Positions 1-27,430 are shown, counted from the stretch's first letter. The stretch: 57,500 bases of DNA from Chrysomallon squamiferum (GCA_012295275.1 CM022666.1:14268106-14325605), one strand, 5' to 3'. Numbers and translations are program-made. Notes: generated from the sequence alone by a model not told the origin.

Positions 1-283
1 TTATTATAATACTAATAACATAAACAAACAAACAAAGAAAGAAACAACAACAAAGAAACAAACAAAAATATCTACTCACATGAAACCCGATCGTACTTAT
101 ATTTTTTACATGTATATTTTATTGTGTTATTATTCAACAGTTTCTGTAATCAAATTTTTTTTTTAAACCACATTTATAAATTATTATAATCAGTATAATT
201 TTGAATAAAGTCCCAAGTTTTGAAGGCGCTTGTTCAATAGACGATCTTCTTTCTTTCTTTTCTTTTTCTTTTTCTTTTCTATC

Positions 284-320
<37 letters not shown>

Positions 321-1031
321 CAACTTTTAAGAAATAATGTAATAATGATTTTTGTCTGTTTTAGTAATCGATACATTTAACATCGTCGTCGTAGAAACGT
401 AATAAAGTTTAACGAAAACCAGAACTGAAAATTGTCAGTCTATACTTTAACTCTTTAATCAATAAATCTTTAACAAGACTATTCACACAGTTGTAAAATT
501 ACTACTACTATTACTACTACCACTACTACAACTACTACTACTCCTACTCCTACTACTACTACTACTACTACTGCAACTTCTACCACTAATACTACTATTG
601 CTGTTGCTGCTACTACTACTAGTATCACTACTACTACTGCTACTACTACTACTACTACTGCTGCTGTTGCTACTACAACTACTACCATTTCTACTACAGC
701 TATTACTACTACTAATAATAGTAGCAGTAGAAGTAATGGTAATAGTAGTAGTGGTGATGGTTGTGGTAGTAGAAATAGTGGTAATAGTAGTAGTAGACTT
801 AATCGTGATGTTAAAACTAGCAGAAGTAATGGTAATAATGGTAACAACAATTAAAATGATTTCCAACCACTACCACCATCATCATAAAAATTACTACCAC
901 TACTACTACAGCTACTATTACTACTATTACCATTACCATTATTTACAACAACAGCGACTATTACTACAACGATTACTATTATAACTGTTACTGACATCAT
1001 CATAACGTGTGTTTTTTTTAAACATATACAC
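1..1031. other. Non-coding AT-rich stretch with poly-T
   Basis: No convincing exon is seen. A CT-rich then pure T tract runs from about 240 to 320. From 496 to 985 the sequence is an imperfect trinucleotide field (separate entry). The long open frames here encode only runs of Leu, Val, Ser or Thr, so they are repeat artefacts. Confidence 0.7.
496..985. repeat. Imperfect (ACT/AGT)n trinucleotide field
   Basis: About 490 bp built of ACT, ATT, GCT and related triplets. The first part has ACT polarity on the plus strand, a middle part (about 715-840) switches to the complementary AGT/GTA polarity, and the end returns to ACT. The polarity switch makes the block weakly self-complementary. The open frames on both strands are a by-product of stop-free triplets. 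Confidence 0.8.
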
Positions 1032-1328
1032 CATAGGTTTTCAACTTGGGGGTCGCCAGCCTTTTTTCTGGGGGTCGCGAGATCGTTCTTGAGCGAGGGT
1101 ATGTTTTAGCTTTTTTCAACATGACTTGGAAGGAGGAATAAATAAAAACGTGTAGACAGGTTTGGGACCCGTCATAGTGAACACAGATTCCTTTTGTACT
1201 GTCTTTGGTTGATGAAACTATGGTAACCCTCGATATTATTGAATCAAAAATTTTAAAGTGGGCGGGTCATCGGTCATATTGAGTTGCTCTTAAGGAGTCG
1301 CAGTATGAAAAAAGGTTGAAAACCCGTG
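1032..1328. mobile_element. hAT-like non-autonomous DNA transposon (MITE)
   Basis: Seen: the left end starts CATAGGTTTTCAAC, and the right end finishes GTTGAAAACCCGTG, which reads CACGGGTTTTCAAC on the other strand. These are terminal inverted repeats matching at 12 of 14 positions. The flanking 8-mers are ATATACAC (1024-1031) and ATCTAAAC (1329-1336), 6 of 8 identical, the length expected of a hAT target duplication. Just inside the left end is GGGGGTCGC, and inside the right end GGAGTCGC; such G-rich inner ends are common in Charlie/ZBED-type hAT elements. The 297-bp interior has no coding frame, so the element would depend on a transposase made elsewhere. Confidence 0.6.
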
Positions 1329-2211
1329 ATCTAAACAGACAGACAGTCATCGTCTTGTTGTGAACCAAATTATTTTACACAAATCCATTATCACCAGTGA
1401 ACAATTACGAACGAAAATGTTCTTGCTCGTTTTACTCACGAATTTTGTTTGATCAAAACACGAGCGGTCGTCTACCTTTTATTTTCGGTACTCACCTGTG
1501 CATCTTGATGTAATTCATGAAACATGTCGCTAATGGCAATACATTAGCTGTAATTGACAGCATTCTGACTTCCAGAAATTATAATAATAACTGCTAAATA
1601 ACGCTAGAGTCGTTAATTTCCAGTAATAATATTTGTGCTGCAGGAAATAGATCAAACTGTGAATTGTAATGTTCTAATTTCTCACTGTTTCGTGTTTTTG
1701 TATTCTTCTTCTTCTTTTCTTTCCGTCTTGTCTTTTGTTTTGTTTCTGTAATTACAGATGAAAAATATACCTGTATAAAATACAAGAGAAGATATTGTTT
1801 TATGCGTGCGTGACTGACAGACAAATAGAGAGACAGAGACATATATATAGGTGGATGGATGGATGGATGGATAGATACTGAGACAGACTAACATATAGAC
1901 TGACATAATATATATAGAGATAGAAATATAGATAGACAGAAAGACATAGAGACAGACAGTAAGACAGAAAGACAGCCAGACACAGATGGAAAAATAGATG
2001 TTATAGAATGAAAATAAATAAACAAATAAATAAATAAATAAATAATTAAAAACAACAACAATTTATGTAATAGTAATGCAAATTGGTTTTATTTTTCAAA
2101 TTATTTATTAGAAAAGTTACAATTACAACATTATGATACAAATAGTTTTCTATTTTTTTTTTTTTAAACTCTTTTCTAATTCTTACAAATGGATCCAAGA
2201 GTTTTTTTCAC

Positions 2212-2230
2212 ACACACACACGCACGCAGA

Positions 2231-2278
<48 letters not shown>

Positions 2279-2297
2279 CACACACAAATACACAGAG

Positions 2298-2331
<34 letters not shown>
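2212..2331. repeat. (CA)n microsatellite, interrupted
   Basis: Two nearly pure CA blocks, about 2231-2272 and 2299-2331, are separated by a CACAAATACACAGAGAAA spacer, with shorter CA units before them. The His/Thr-rich plus frame and Val/Cys-rich minus frame are artefacts. Confidence 0.9.
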
Positions 2332-2337
<6 letters not shown>

Positions 2338-2606
2338 TTTTAATCTATGTACAAAGACGTGCGCAAGCTTAATGCAATTCATCTACACTTATACATTTAA
2401 TTTCGTTTCCTCAGATATTTTAGTAAGTTTAAAACTGAGTCTCGCCAGACTTGGAGCCACGTGTGGTCAAACTGTGAGACAGATGATTTTAAATACTGAT
2501 TTGGTAAAATTTCGCATTTTTAATTTGTTTAATACTGTAAAAAAGAACTAATACTTTGAATTAATACAGATATTACTCAATTTGGTTTCATGTAAAACTG
2601 TAGATA

Positions 2607-2609
2607 TAA

Positions 2610-2652
<43 letters not shown>

Positions 2653-2674
2653 ATAGATAATAAATAAATAAATT

Positions 2675-2731
<57 letters not shown>
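2607..2731. repeat. (AAAT)n followed by (AAT)n microsatellite
   Basis: A compound repeat: tetranucleotide AAAT units to about 2660, then trinucleotide AAT units to about 2731. Related TAAA units recur at 2.86 kb and 3.0 kb. Confidence 0.9.
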
Positions 2732-3284
2732 CAAATAATAATAATAATGACAGATAATTAATTTTAAAATTAATCAGAATGTTTGATACAAATTCACAAT
2801 TCGTTATTGAAAAGTAACTGTTTGAGCAAAGTGAATAAGTAAATGAATAAATGAATAAGTAAATAAATAAATAAATAACATGTACGTAATATGAACAAAG
2901 AGAATTGATTAATAGCGGAGGCATGTTAAAAATAACATACAAACATTAAATAAATGAGAAAGTCCAGATAAGTGTATACATAGAAACAATATAAATAAAA
3001 AATAAATAAAAATAAATAAAACAGGTTATATTCATGTTATTTTTCATGACATATTGACAATAGTTATACTTTAAAAATGAAGAAATAAACAAATTCGACC
3101 AGCTTAAACGTAAAAGTGGATGTAAAGCTTATATCACAGATGAGAAACGAGATCAAAGACGTATGTTAATTTCGTTATCACAGTTTCTATATAAACTTTA
3201 ATAGACTCGTATGATGAAGAAAATATTTTAATTTTCTGTTTGAATTGGATATATTCAGAAGATGTGGAAATGTAACTGTTCTTA

Positions 3285-3325
<41 letters not shown>

Positions 3326-3525
3326 GCTAATACCAGTGAGAGTAAGAAAAAAAAAAAAAAAAGCATAGAAAAATGTAGATATAAACAAATTTTTGGTGTA
3401 TCTTAGATCTGTTAGACAGGAAAATACTGAAATTTTTATTTTATTTTATATTCATTTTTTATTTATTTATTTTTTTTTTATCTTATTTTATTTTATTTAT
3501 ATTATTTATGTATTTTTATTTTATT

Positions 3526-3540
3526 TTATTTTATTTATAT

Positions 3541-3583
<43 letters not shown>

Positions 3584-3592
3584 TTATTTTTA
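3526..3592. repeat. (TTTA)n microsatellite
   Basis: A near-perfect tetranucleotide TTTA run inside a broader T/A-rich block (3430-3605). It follows a 39-base poly-T at about 3286-3324. Confidence 0.85.
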
Positions 3593-3960
3593 TTTTATTT
3601 TTTAAGTTTAGCGTAATGAATAAAGGAATTTAATAATTTCATTTATTAATATTTATTTGTATTTTATTTTATTTTATTATTTCACCACACATATATTGTT
3701 TTAATAATTCTTGTCTTTATCACAGAGTTGGAAGATACAACGCCATGTATTAAGTTTATTAAAATAAACTTTACGTTATTTTATTTAGTTTATTTAAATG
3801 TATCAATCTTATTCTCGCATTTTCTTTCTTCTGTTTTGTATAGTTAAAAATTAGCGTTTTTAACAGCAACTATAAAGGTAATTATTATTTCGATTAGCCG
3901 ATAATATTTCAAAACTGAACTTACATAATTACCATTTGCGACATTGTACAAACATTATAC

Positions 3961-4146
3961 ATAGCCAAATGTGCGTTCTTACGGTAGTATTTAGTGTAAC
4001 GATTTGCATAGCTATAGGCGAGTTCTAATGGTGTACTTCGCATAACGATTTGAATAGCTAAAGGTGCGTTCTAATGAAATATTTCGGATAACAATTTGCA
4101 TAACTATAGGTGCCTTTCAACGATGACAGTTACCATAACGATTCAG
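3961..4146 (+). repeat. 46-bp tandem repeat with octamer motif
   Basis: About four degenerate copies of a unit centred on AACGATTTGCATAGCTATAG followed by GTGCGTTCTAATG. The equivalent positions fall at 4001, 4047, 4093 and 4140, so the period is 46-47 bp. Copies 1 and 3 contain ATTTGCAT (4002-4009 and 4094-4101), the octamer bound by POU proteins. Confidence 0.65.
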
Positions 4147-4328
4147 TAAAAACTGATTCTTAGCACAAAAGTTATTTAAAGGTGAGTGGTAACAAAAAGT
4201 CCTGAAAGCATGAGGCTCCAAGCATTTTTGACATGACCAATTAAAAAGTGTTTTAAATAAAAGTGTTTTCTCTAGATTTCTTCTATTTCTTGTTTTCTGT
4301 TACTTGATAATATTTAAATACACACTGA

Positions 4329-4331
4329 AAT

Positions 4332-4373
<42 letters not shown>
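4329..4373. repeat. (AAT)n microsatellite
   Basis: About 15 trinucleotide units, followed by ACAGCAACA variants. Confidence 0.85.
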
Positions 4374-4376
<3 letters not shown>

Positions 4377-5215
4377 GCAACAATAATCCACATTATCATC
4401 GTTATTTAAATCAACATATCCTGTTTTAGTCAGTATTAAACATTATGAAAAGGTACAAAACACAGCAAGTACAAAATTAATTACAAAAAAAAAAAAAAAA
4501 AAAATAAAATAAAAAATGTAGAAGAAATCTTTTGAAAATTGATAAAACTCGAGGAACCAAAAATAGCTTTTTTCTATGAATTTTCAAAATCATTAAAGGC
4601 GAAAGCGGAAGCAAGGCACACAAAACCGGAAATAACAACGCCATTTTGTTATTGCTACACAGAAAAACAAATCCAAAAAAAAAAAAAAAAAAAAATCAAA
4701 TCAGTCAAACTTAAAAGCAAAACCAGTTCTTTAAATACTCTTGTACGTCTCTCTGTTATCAAAGCTTGATGCTGATGATTAATTATTAACAATACCTCAA
4801 AGATTCAAATCCTCATACAAGCTATAGAACGAGAAAATATTTACATTATGAACTTTTCGTCAGAAACAGCGTAGTAAGTGGAACAGAAAACTGAATATGA
4901 CTCATATTTATAAGTAGATAAATAAATAAACAAAAAATATATTAATTAAATTTAAAAATTATATATTTACACAGGTATATAAAATAAAAACAAAGCTTTT
5001 AAGCCTTTTTCAAGTTCAAATATACTACTACCCTGTTGCCATTTGTACTGTTCGGTATTTGAATACAATCAGAATTATTTTTAATAACTGATATTTCAAT
5101 CAGTTACTAAAACTACATGTTATAAACATTTCCATGGGTTAAGGAATAAAAGAAAATATGCATGATATACTATTTATAATACAATTATTTGAGAGAAATT
5201 ATTTAGGGAAGTTGC

Positions 5216-5216
<1 letters not shown>

Positions 5217-5273
<57 letters not shown>
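5217..5273. repeat. (TAA)n microsatellite
   Basis: A pure TAA run of about 18 units in non-coding sequence, 0.7 kb downstream (in transcription sense) of the stop codon at 5979. Confidence 0.9.
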
Positions 5274-5276
<3 letters not shown>

Positions 5277-5978
5277 GAAAGAAATATTAGTAAAGAAGTA
5301 TATTTAATTAATTTTGAACTTAAGTTTCTTTAGAACATAGGAAGTTCCTATTTTAATTTATAACATGCATTACCGTATGTAATCCAAGAAATAAATTGTG
5401 TCATAAATCCATAAAAATAATTAATAACATGTATTACCAACACACTATATCAAAGAATTAAACTATTTATGACATTGCTGAGTTGTATTAGACAGCTCAT
5501 ATTATTTAAACAAAAATAATGCTGTACTTTTTCAAGATGATATTAATTCAGAAAACATGAAAGAAATGCATAATAAACAAATGTAATAAAACAAATGGGT
5601 TAAAGTTGTTAATGTTTAAAAAAATATTGGTTCCAAACAGTCTATTAAAATTATAACTACCATAGTCTGCAACCGACAGTATACAAAGGTTTCAATGTTT
5701 CCAGATAATAAATAAATAAATATGACATAATTATAAAATAATATATGAAATAAAAAATATATAGTAATATAAAAAAAAAAAAATAATAATATAAAATGCA
5801 TTTAAATGATGTATATGTAGTCTAAAAACCAGTTTATATTTTCAAAATAAATAAAAATAAAAATATTCCGAAATAAAGCAGATCAAAACGAAATTTCTAG
5901 GTAAAAAAAAGTCACTATAGACTGAGTCCAAAAGCGACTCTGTTAAAATCTCAAACACTAGAAAATATATCACAAAGG

Positions 5979-20444
<14,466 letters not shown>

Positions 20445-20660
20445 TTTTATTATTCCTCTTGAGCAAAGCACGCCATATTTAAAACACAGCTACCGCCATA
20501 TTAAATCCGCTAGACACACACTGCGGCACTCTAGCCTATTTAGGTACTACTTAACTGCACCGCTCAGTCGCGTAGAATTGCCGCCATGTTGTTTACTGGT
20601 TGTCAATGGCGGCAGACGACAAGTTGGTGGACAATGGCGCGATAACTGGAAAGAGAACAA
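20445..20660. promoter_or_regulatory. Putative promoter/5-prime UTR with YY1-like motifs
   Basis: Immediately upstream of the minus-strand start codon, this segment is richer in G+C than its surroundings. It contains five GCCAT/ATGGC cores: CGCCATATTT (20471), CCGCCATATT (about 20493), GCCGCCATGTTG (about 20580), CAATGGCGGC (about 20605) and CAATGGCGC (about 20632). These resemble the YY1 site (AAnATGGCGG), a frequent initiator-proximal element in TATA-less animal promoters. A start with ATGGCGGCAGACGAC at 20606 on the plus strand could be a divergent transcript, but no donor or further exon supports it. Confidence 0.45.
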
Positions 20661-20719
20661 ATGAATTCAGAGGCAATTTTAAACAGTTAGGACCTATCAG
20701 TGGGATTATTTATGGACGA

Positions 20720-20720
<1 letters not shown>

Positions 20721-20766
<46 letters not shown>
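20721..20766. repeat. (AAT)n microsatellite
   Basis: About 15 pure units directly next to the putative promoter segment. It accounts for a poly-Asn open frame. Confidence 0.9.
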
Positions 20767-20768
<2 letters not shown>

Positions 20769-21567
20769 TACTAACTAAATAAAATAAAATAATAATTAAA
20801 AAGTAAAAAAGTAAATGTATATATATATAATAAAATGATATAATAAAAAAATATAAAATAATAATTTAACAAATAAATTATACAAAGAAGACATTTGTAT
20901 AAATATTATCGTCTTTGATCACTTAGTTAAACGGCAGTAGCTGGAAACAATTTATAGATCAACAGAAAATACCAGGATGAATTCCCAACAGCACTCCAGT
21001 AAAAAAAACTTTCACTTACAAACTTCAGATTAGTAACAATAATAAACTGTTGTAATATTAGTAGCAGAAGTAATTAGGGTTTTAATTATATTTATTTGTC
21101 TATCTATTCATATGTCTGTCTGTCTTTCTATTTATTGATTTATTTAATTTTATTATTTTATTCTCTTACAGTTATAAATAATTTATTTATTTTTATTATT
21201 CGAACTACATCTAAAAGTATATAATTACACTAGATTGATTCCTGAGACCGACTCTCAGATAATGGTCTGAAAATATCTAGATTTTATGGCGCTTATTTTC
21301 TCAACTTTGATCTATGTTTACGATCTATCGATCTTTAAAACCTGATTGCGTGAAAAGATGTTCGACATGGGCTGTGATCAATATATTTATCAGATTCCGT
21401 CATGAAAATAAAGAAATAAAATCCAGTTTTACCTTCTACATCAATGGTGGCCAAGTTTTACACGTCATCAAAGCAATTCGTCATCATTAGTAACGCACCC
21501 CGGAAGACACTCGTTTATGATTTCGTGGCTTTTCGATATTATTCGAAATATCTAATCATCTGCAGTC

Positions 21568-21603
<36 letters not shown>

Positions 21604-21703
21604 TCACTGTCTATAAAAATACCATTAATAAAATAAAATAAATGAAGCAAATCTTTACGACTATTAATTTATTGGTTTTAGAAAAGATATTTCGGTGAAA
21701 ATG

Positions 21704-21710
<7 letters not shown>

Positions 21711-21754
<44 letters not shown>
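21711..21754. repeat. (GA)n microsatellite
   Basis: About 21 pure GA units in intergenic DNA. Confidence 0.9.
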
Positions 21755-21758
<4 letters not shown>

Positions 21759-24452
21759 AAGAAAAACAATGTAGAAAATATAATAGTTGAAAAGGAACCC
21801 TCCCCCCCCACAAAATAATAATAATAAAAATAAAAATAAAGAAGAAAGGGTGAAAATAAAAAGAATAATAAATAAATAAATAAATAAAATCTCTTTATAA
21901 CGCCTATACTAGCTCTCAACTTATTTTCGTGTTACAGCTAATTAAACTAGCTGCGACAATTTCCGAGATTTATAATTATTACATGCACCAAGCCTTTACC
22001 GGCCCAAAATAGCCGACTGCTTGTTCATCTGTCTTAAAGAAGATAAGAGAATATGCCGAGTTATGTAAATCATTTTGTTTTTATCGATTGGTAAGATGGC
22101 ACGTTTTAACGAATTTAAGAAGAAAAACACGATTATTCTTGGACCATTTATCACCACTACATTCTTGTTATTCTAGAAGAATTGTATGATAGTTGTTACT
22201 GGTATTACATGATGGGATGTGGGTATTTCTTTACAGGCTTGCGTAGCATTGCTAGTTTTATTTTTGACGGGGATGTCCTAATGTTTCGAAAAGATAAAAT
22301 TAAAACGGGCTGTGGGTATTAATTTTATTTCTAAGACTGTGCAGCATTTTTTATTAATAAAGTTACTTAATTATTCACAATTTTTGACGAAGGATGCTGT
22401 AATGTTTCAGAATAATAAAACTAAGAAGGAATTATATATATAGCTTGAATTACATAACAGTTCATGAACTACCATTAGCTCATTAGCTGTGACGAAACGA
22501 GCGTATGGCTCGTGACGTCACACATTCAGTGAACAGTGTGGGGGGTGATCAACGTACAAGTAATCAACTAATTGCAAAAACCAGATAATAACAAAAGTAC
22601 CAATTAATTAAAAGCGTTTTCTGTAGAGCCGTTTTGATTTCCAGTAGAGTGTTTGAAAATAGCCACATAAATAAATAAAAGAAAAAAATAATAAACAAAA
22701 ATAAAGTAATAATAGGATAGATATAGATCTGTTTTAATTAGAGTTATCGCCCCCATCATTGTTGGATGGCGATAAAAATGAGTTAAACTTATGAATATTT
22801 AAATATAAAAGTCCTTCAGCAGTGATCATATACAAATAAGACGACACTCCCTACAGATGCCATTACGAAGAAGTTTGATTTTGTTCATCACGTACGTACG
22901 TAGAAATATCTTACAGAAACTATCATCATCATTATTATTGTTATTATTTAATTACTTGCGACTTCTTCTTGGAAGTCGCGTCTCGATAAACTGGAAAGTG
23001 TATCTTTCACACAATTGCGATTTGATAGGGGCTATTTAATAAATTATATATAGCGAACCAAGATATTGTAAGTGGTTTCGTATATCTGAATATTAACAAT
23101 TTATATTCTTAAAATAAATGTAAGTTGAAGTTATTTGTTGAAATAAAATTTAGATCATAAATATATAATGTATTTGGTTACAACACTATCATGAAAATAG
23201 CACTACAAGCCAAAATGAACTTGAAAAAGAAAATTTAATGAAAATAAATAAATATGGCCCAGTCTGTGGAGATTATTTGTAGACATTAGATAACAGTATT
23301 GAATAACAGCATTCACTGCGGAAGCAATTTTTCAGTTTTATATTATCACTTAAGAAAAAGACTGTTGAAGGAACATAATTCGATGCTAAATGTAATTTAA
23401 TTTTATAACCGATTCAAAACGATAATTGATTCCAAGCAGAATTAGTGAAGTTGAAATCTAATTATCTTCTTTTTCTCTTTTTTTTTTTCTTTTTTTTTTT
23501 TTCATCAAGTAACCCAGGAAATAACAGAGAAATATTTTGTTACATATTTTGTTAAAATATTAAAATTTTGTAAACCATATTTCATTTTTAAATTTAAATA
23601 AAAAACAGTTCAATAACAAACACTTCTTTCTTTATTTTCATTATTATTTTTTTTATTTTTTTTCTATTGTTTTCTGTATTCAGTAACATGCATAAAATTA
23701 CCCATAACTATAGTATGTCAAATATCAGTTGTTGCTTTTTTCATTAAATAACTTTATGGGAAAGATTAATATAAACATTAATTTCTTTTTTCCTATAATA
23801 CAATTCCAGATAAAAGCATATTCAGGATAAAATAAGATGTTTCCTTTAATTTTCTTATTTCAATTTTTTTTTTTTTATTATTATATTATATATATTTGTT
23901 TGTTAGTTTTTACTGAAACATGATATATTATACAGATATTTGTCTTCAAACTCACTGTTTGTATAACATTATACAAAACAACACAGAATTCAGTATACTG
24001 AGAAAAACAAAACAAAACAAAAATCAATTCTTTTTCTTTTATTCTTTCTTTTTGTAATCTAAAATGTTCAAGTATGAATGGATATTATAATAATCCAAAA
24101 CACAAAAACAAACAAAATAAACAAAAAGAATCCATTTTCTAATCATTTCTTTTATTACAATAACAAATCAATGAATAATATTTGGAAAAAATTTTTTCAG
24201 TTCATAATTATAAGCAAATATAACAAAAAAGAAATTCATAGAATGCAATAATTTTTAATAGTGTAATTGAGTACATAAGTTATTTTTATTTATTTTTAAA
24301 AATATCTCAAATAGTGATATCAGTTATATAGCTTTTAGAATAATCAAATCTGTAAAATACTCCAAAATAAGATATTATAAATATTGTCATGTATTTTTTA
24401 AATAAATAGTATTAAAAAGTAAATAAGCTTCATAATACTGATAAAACAACAG

Positions 24453-24454
<2 letters not shown>

Positions 24455-24503
<49 letters not shown>

Positions 24504-24527
24504 TTATTAATATTTTATCATCATTAT

Positions 24528-24561
<34 letters not shown>
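24455..24561. repeat. (TA)n and (GT)n compound microsatellite
   Basis: A TA run at about 24456-24496, a short unique spacer, then a GT run at about 24531-24561. A similar GT-TA-CA compound repeat lies at 24785-24843. Confidence 0.9.
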
Positions 24562-24564
<3 letters not shown>

Positions 24565-24784
24565 ATTTATAAAATTATTTCAAATATTCACAGCAGATAA
24601 ACGGATATATGCTCACATGTAAATATACAGACAAAAAAGATTCTATTTCAATTTTTACTTTTCACAAGAAACATATATACGTATACATATATAAATACAT
24701 AAACAACTTCTATCTAATAAAATATATATAAGAGTAAGCAAAAGTTTCAGTTTTTGAAATTCAAATATTTACCACATTTCATGA

Positions 24785-24843
<59 letters not shown>

Positions 24844-25116
24844 TATAGACACATGTATGTATATACACATATACCAATCAAAACTATTTAAGAGTCAGAT
24901 ATTTTCAGCATTAGTAAATAAATGTCCATTATACAAGCTAGATCATAATCTCATTCTTGATATTATTTCGTATTAACAAAATTTAGTCTAAGTAAACCAG
25001 AAATTAATTCAAGCCCACTATCACAAACACAGTCAACTAATTTTAACTGTCAAAATATGCTTCCATGTGTTGCATTACAAACATATACATACACACACAC
25101 ACACACACACATATAT

Positions 25117-25150
<34 letters not shown>

Positions 25151-27320
25151 GCATGCAAACAATAACATAGAATATTAACCAGTTTCAATTAAACACACAA
25201 ACTAAAAGTCTACTGACTCATTCAGTCAATGAGTAATATCACAAAAAAAGTTAACAAAATGGATTCCTACTCAATCTACATAAAAAGTTGTATACAAATT
25301 ATGTAAAACAGGTACCATATTTTTAAAACATTTAATTAAATAAATTCATAATTGCACAGGACCCATTACTTATCTTTTACAATTAATAAAACTTTTTTAT
25401 TTATTTCCAAACCAAATATCATCATGTAGTGTGGTGTTATTAAACAAAAGCACTCAGAAACCACTTTAATTATCAAAGGGATTTAATATCAAAGTATATT
25501 AGTAATTATTATGATAGTTAAATAACAAAATTATGATTATATGTATGTATGATTATGTACTGATAATGATAAATAATATTCTACATACCATATGTACCAA
25601 AAAAAAAAAAAAAACACCCACATTAACATCTCATAACCTAAAAAAAAATAGTAATAAAAATAAAATAAAATAGAACCTAAAAAAAACAAAAAACCCAACA
25701 CATTCTGAAATTTTCCCTAAAAATGTACATGATTTACATGGATATTGTCTGTTATTGGCCCCCAAAAATAAAATTATTATCATAGCAGGTTTTACATAAT
25801 GTCAAAATTAAGATTACATATTAAAAAACAAAACAAAAAGGAATCATTTCCAGAACTGCCTGCCATGTCACTGAATGTATTACAGTGACAGGTCAGTCAA
25901 GTGTCAACTTAATGGGATGTAACAGACTGAATTAGTGGTTGAGTTACATGAGCTGTATTTATAATTATTATTATTATTTTTTTATTTATTTATTTATAAT
26001 TCTTTTATTTTATTTTATTTTATTTTTTTTTTGCTCACCTGATATTATTAAAATATCATCATTCTACCTGCCTTATAAATTAAAATTATTTCAGCTTAAT
26101 GTGATTTAATTCTAATTAATGAAAAATAATAAAGAAAAATATGAAAGCTGAGTTTGACAGTGCAAAATATAATAAACAAAAAACAAAATATAATAATAAA
26201 AACAAACAAAAGACAAACATTAAAAATTAAATTAAATTAAATAGTAATAACAAATATAAAATATTTTTATTACCTTGAGAAGTCTCTAAATATGAGAGTA
26301 TAAATAAATAAATCAATAAAGGCATCCCAATAGACAGAAACACACAATCATATTATTATTTATTTTAGATAAAAGATTACAAATATGTGTCTCTCAGCTA
26401 TTTTGTTATAAAGACATCCAGAAGAAACAATAACCACACACACACGCACACACGCACATCCACATCTTCTGTTATAACAATTAAATTGGACACAATACAA
26501 TTTAAAAAACAACAAAGAAAAACAACAACAAAATACATTAATAATTATCTATAATTACCATTATCATAGATGAGAGTTCCATTTCACAGAACATACTGAC
26601 AACAATTTTTATCTTTATTTGAAAGTATGAGCCATGCTGGAACTCTAAGCACCAATGTGATAGCATGTATATGTTTGTATATATAAATATATCTATATAT
26701 ATATTTATATATATATAGATAGATAGATATATAGATATGTAGATACCTAGATAAATATAAATGGAAAAAAGACAGACAGACAGACTGAAAGATAACTAGA
26801 TAGACAGATAAATAGATATACAGATAGATAGATAGATAGGACAGCTCTGGAAAATACAGCAAACTATCATATATTTATTACATAATACATTACGTCTAAA
26901 ATACACAATATATTACAGAATATCTAAATTCTTCATTTTGTCGACTAATGACTTAAATGTTTCAAGTTACATTATTGAATATATTATGCTGTGTAAAACC
27001 CTGAATAAAAAACTTTTCTAAATATCACATTATTAATTTAAATTCATTTATCACAAAATAAATAATATTTTTATACAGTACAAGTTCATTACACTGTTAT
27101 TTCTTAACTATAACTGATTATACAGTTAATTGTCAGTTACATAAGATTCGTTAGCAGAATATAATATCAAAAGGTCATTAATTTATAGGTCTCCTGTTTT
27201 CATCACAATGTATTTGTCTGTGTGTGTTTGTTATAGTTGATTCATAATTTTAACAGATTACTGTTTGTAGTCACAAATTCTTATACTGATAAATAAATGT
27301 TTCCTAAAATTCATTTTTCA

Positions 27321-27399
27321 TCACGTCAGTTTGCCAAAAGGAGTATCAAAGTCATCATCTTGCAGTGCTGATAGAAATTCTCTGAAAAAAATGAAAATA

Positions 27400-27430
<31 letters not shown>

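Larger units (their letters stand above)
1329..5978. other. Non-coding region downstream of the 633-aa gene
   Basis: No supported exon. The stretch is AT-rich single-copy sequence interrupted by simple repeats: CA repeats near 2.2-2.3 kb, (TAAA)n/(TAA)n at 2.6-2.7 kb, poly-T at 3.29 kb, (TTTA)n at 3.5-3.6 kb, a 46-bp tandem repeat near 4.0 kb, and (AAT)n at 4.33 and 5.22 kb. It must hold the 3-prime UTR of the minus-strand gene ending at 5979, but no single poly(A) signal stands out among the many A/T hexamers. Confidence 0.6.
20661..27320. other. Intergenic region without supported genes
   Basis: Between the promoter of the 633-aa gene and the 3-prime end of the VPS9 gene. No exon with coherent frame and splice sites was found. 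Contents: (AAT)n at 20721-20766 and 21573-21602, (GA)n at 21711-21754, a perfect CRE palindrome TGACGTCA at 22513-22520, (TA)n/(GT)n clusters at 24.46-24.56 and 24.79-24.84 kb, (CA)n at 25.09-25.14 kb, and ATAG/GATA units at 26.68-26.84 kb. The stretch 22.8-24.4 kb is plain AT-rich sequence. Confidence 0.6.

Noticed and set aside
479-984. Three overlapping open frames on both strands of about 120 codons
   Set aside because: They consist almost only of Leu/Val or Ser/Thr and follow from a stop-free trinucleotide repeat.
2133-2551. His/Thr-rich open frames
   Set aside because: Translation of a CA microsatellite with no splice or codon structure.
20600-20782. Possible divergent gene starting ATGGCGGCAGACGAC
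   Set aside because: The frame runs into an (AAT)n repeat as poly-Asn, and no convincing donor or second exon was found. Kept only as a promoter comment.
21420-21570. Less AT-rich patch with a donor-like GTAAAAC on minus
   Set aside because: Could be a distal 5-prime UTR exon of the 633-aa gene, but no coding content or matching acceptor is demonstrable.
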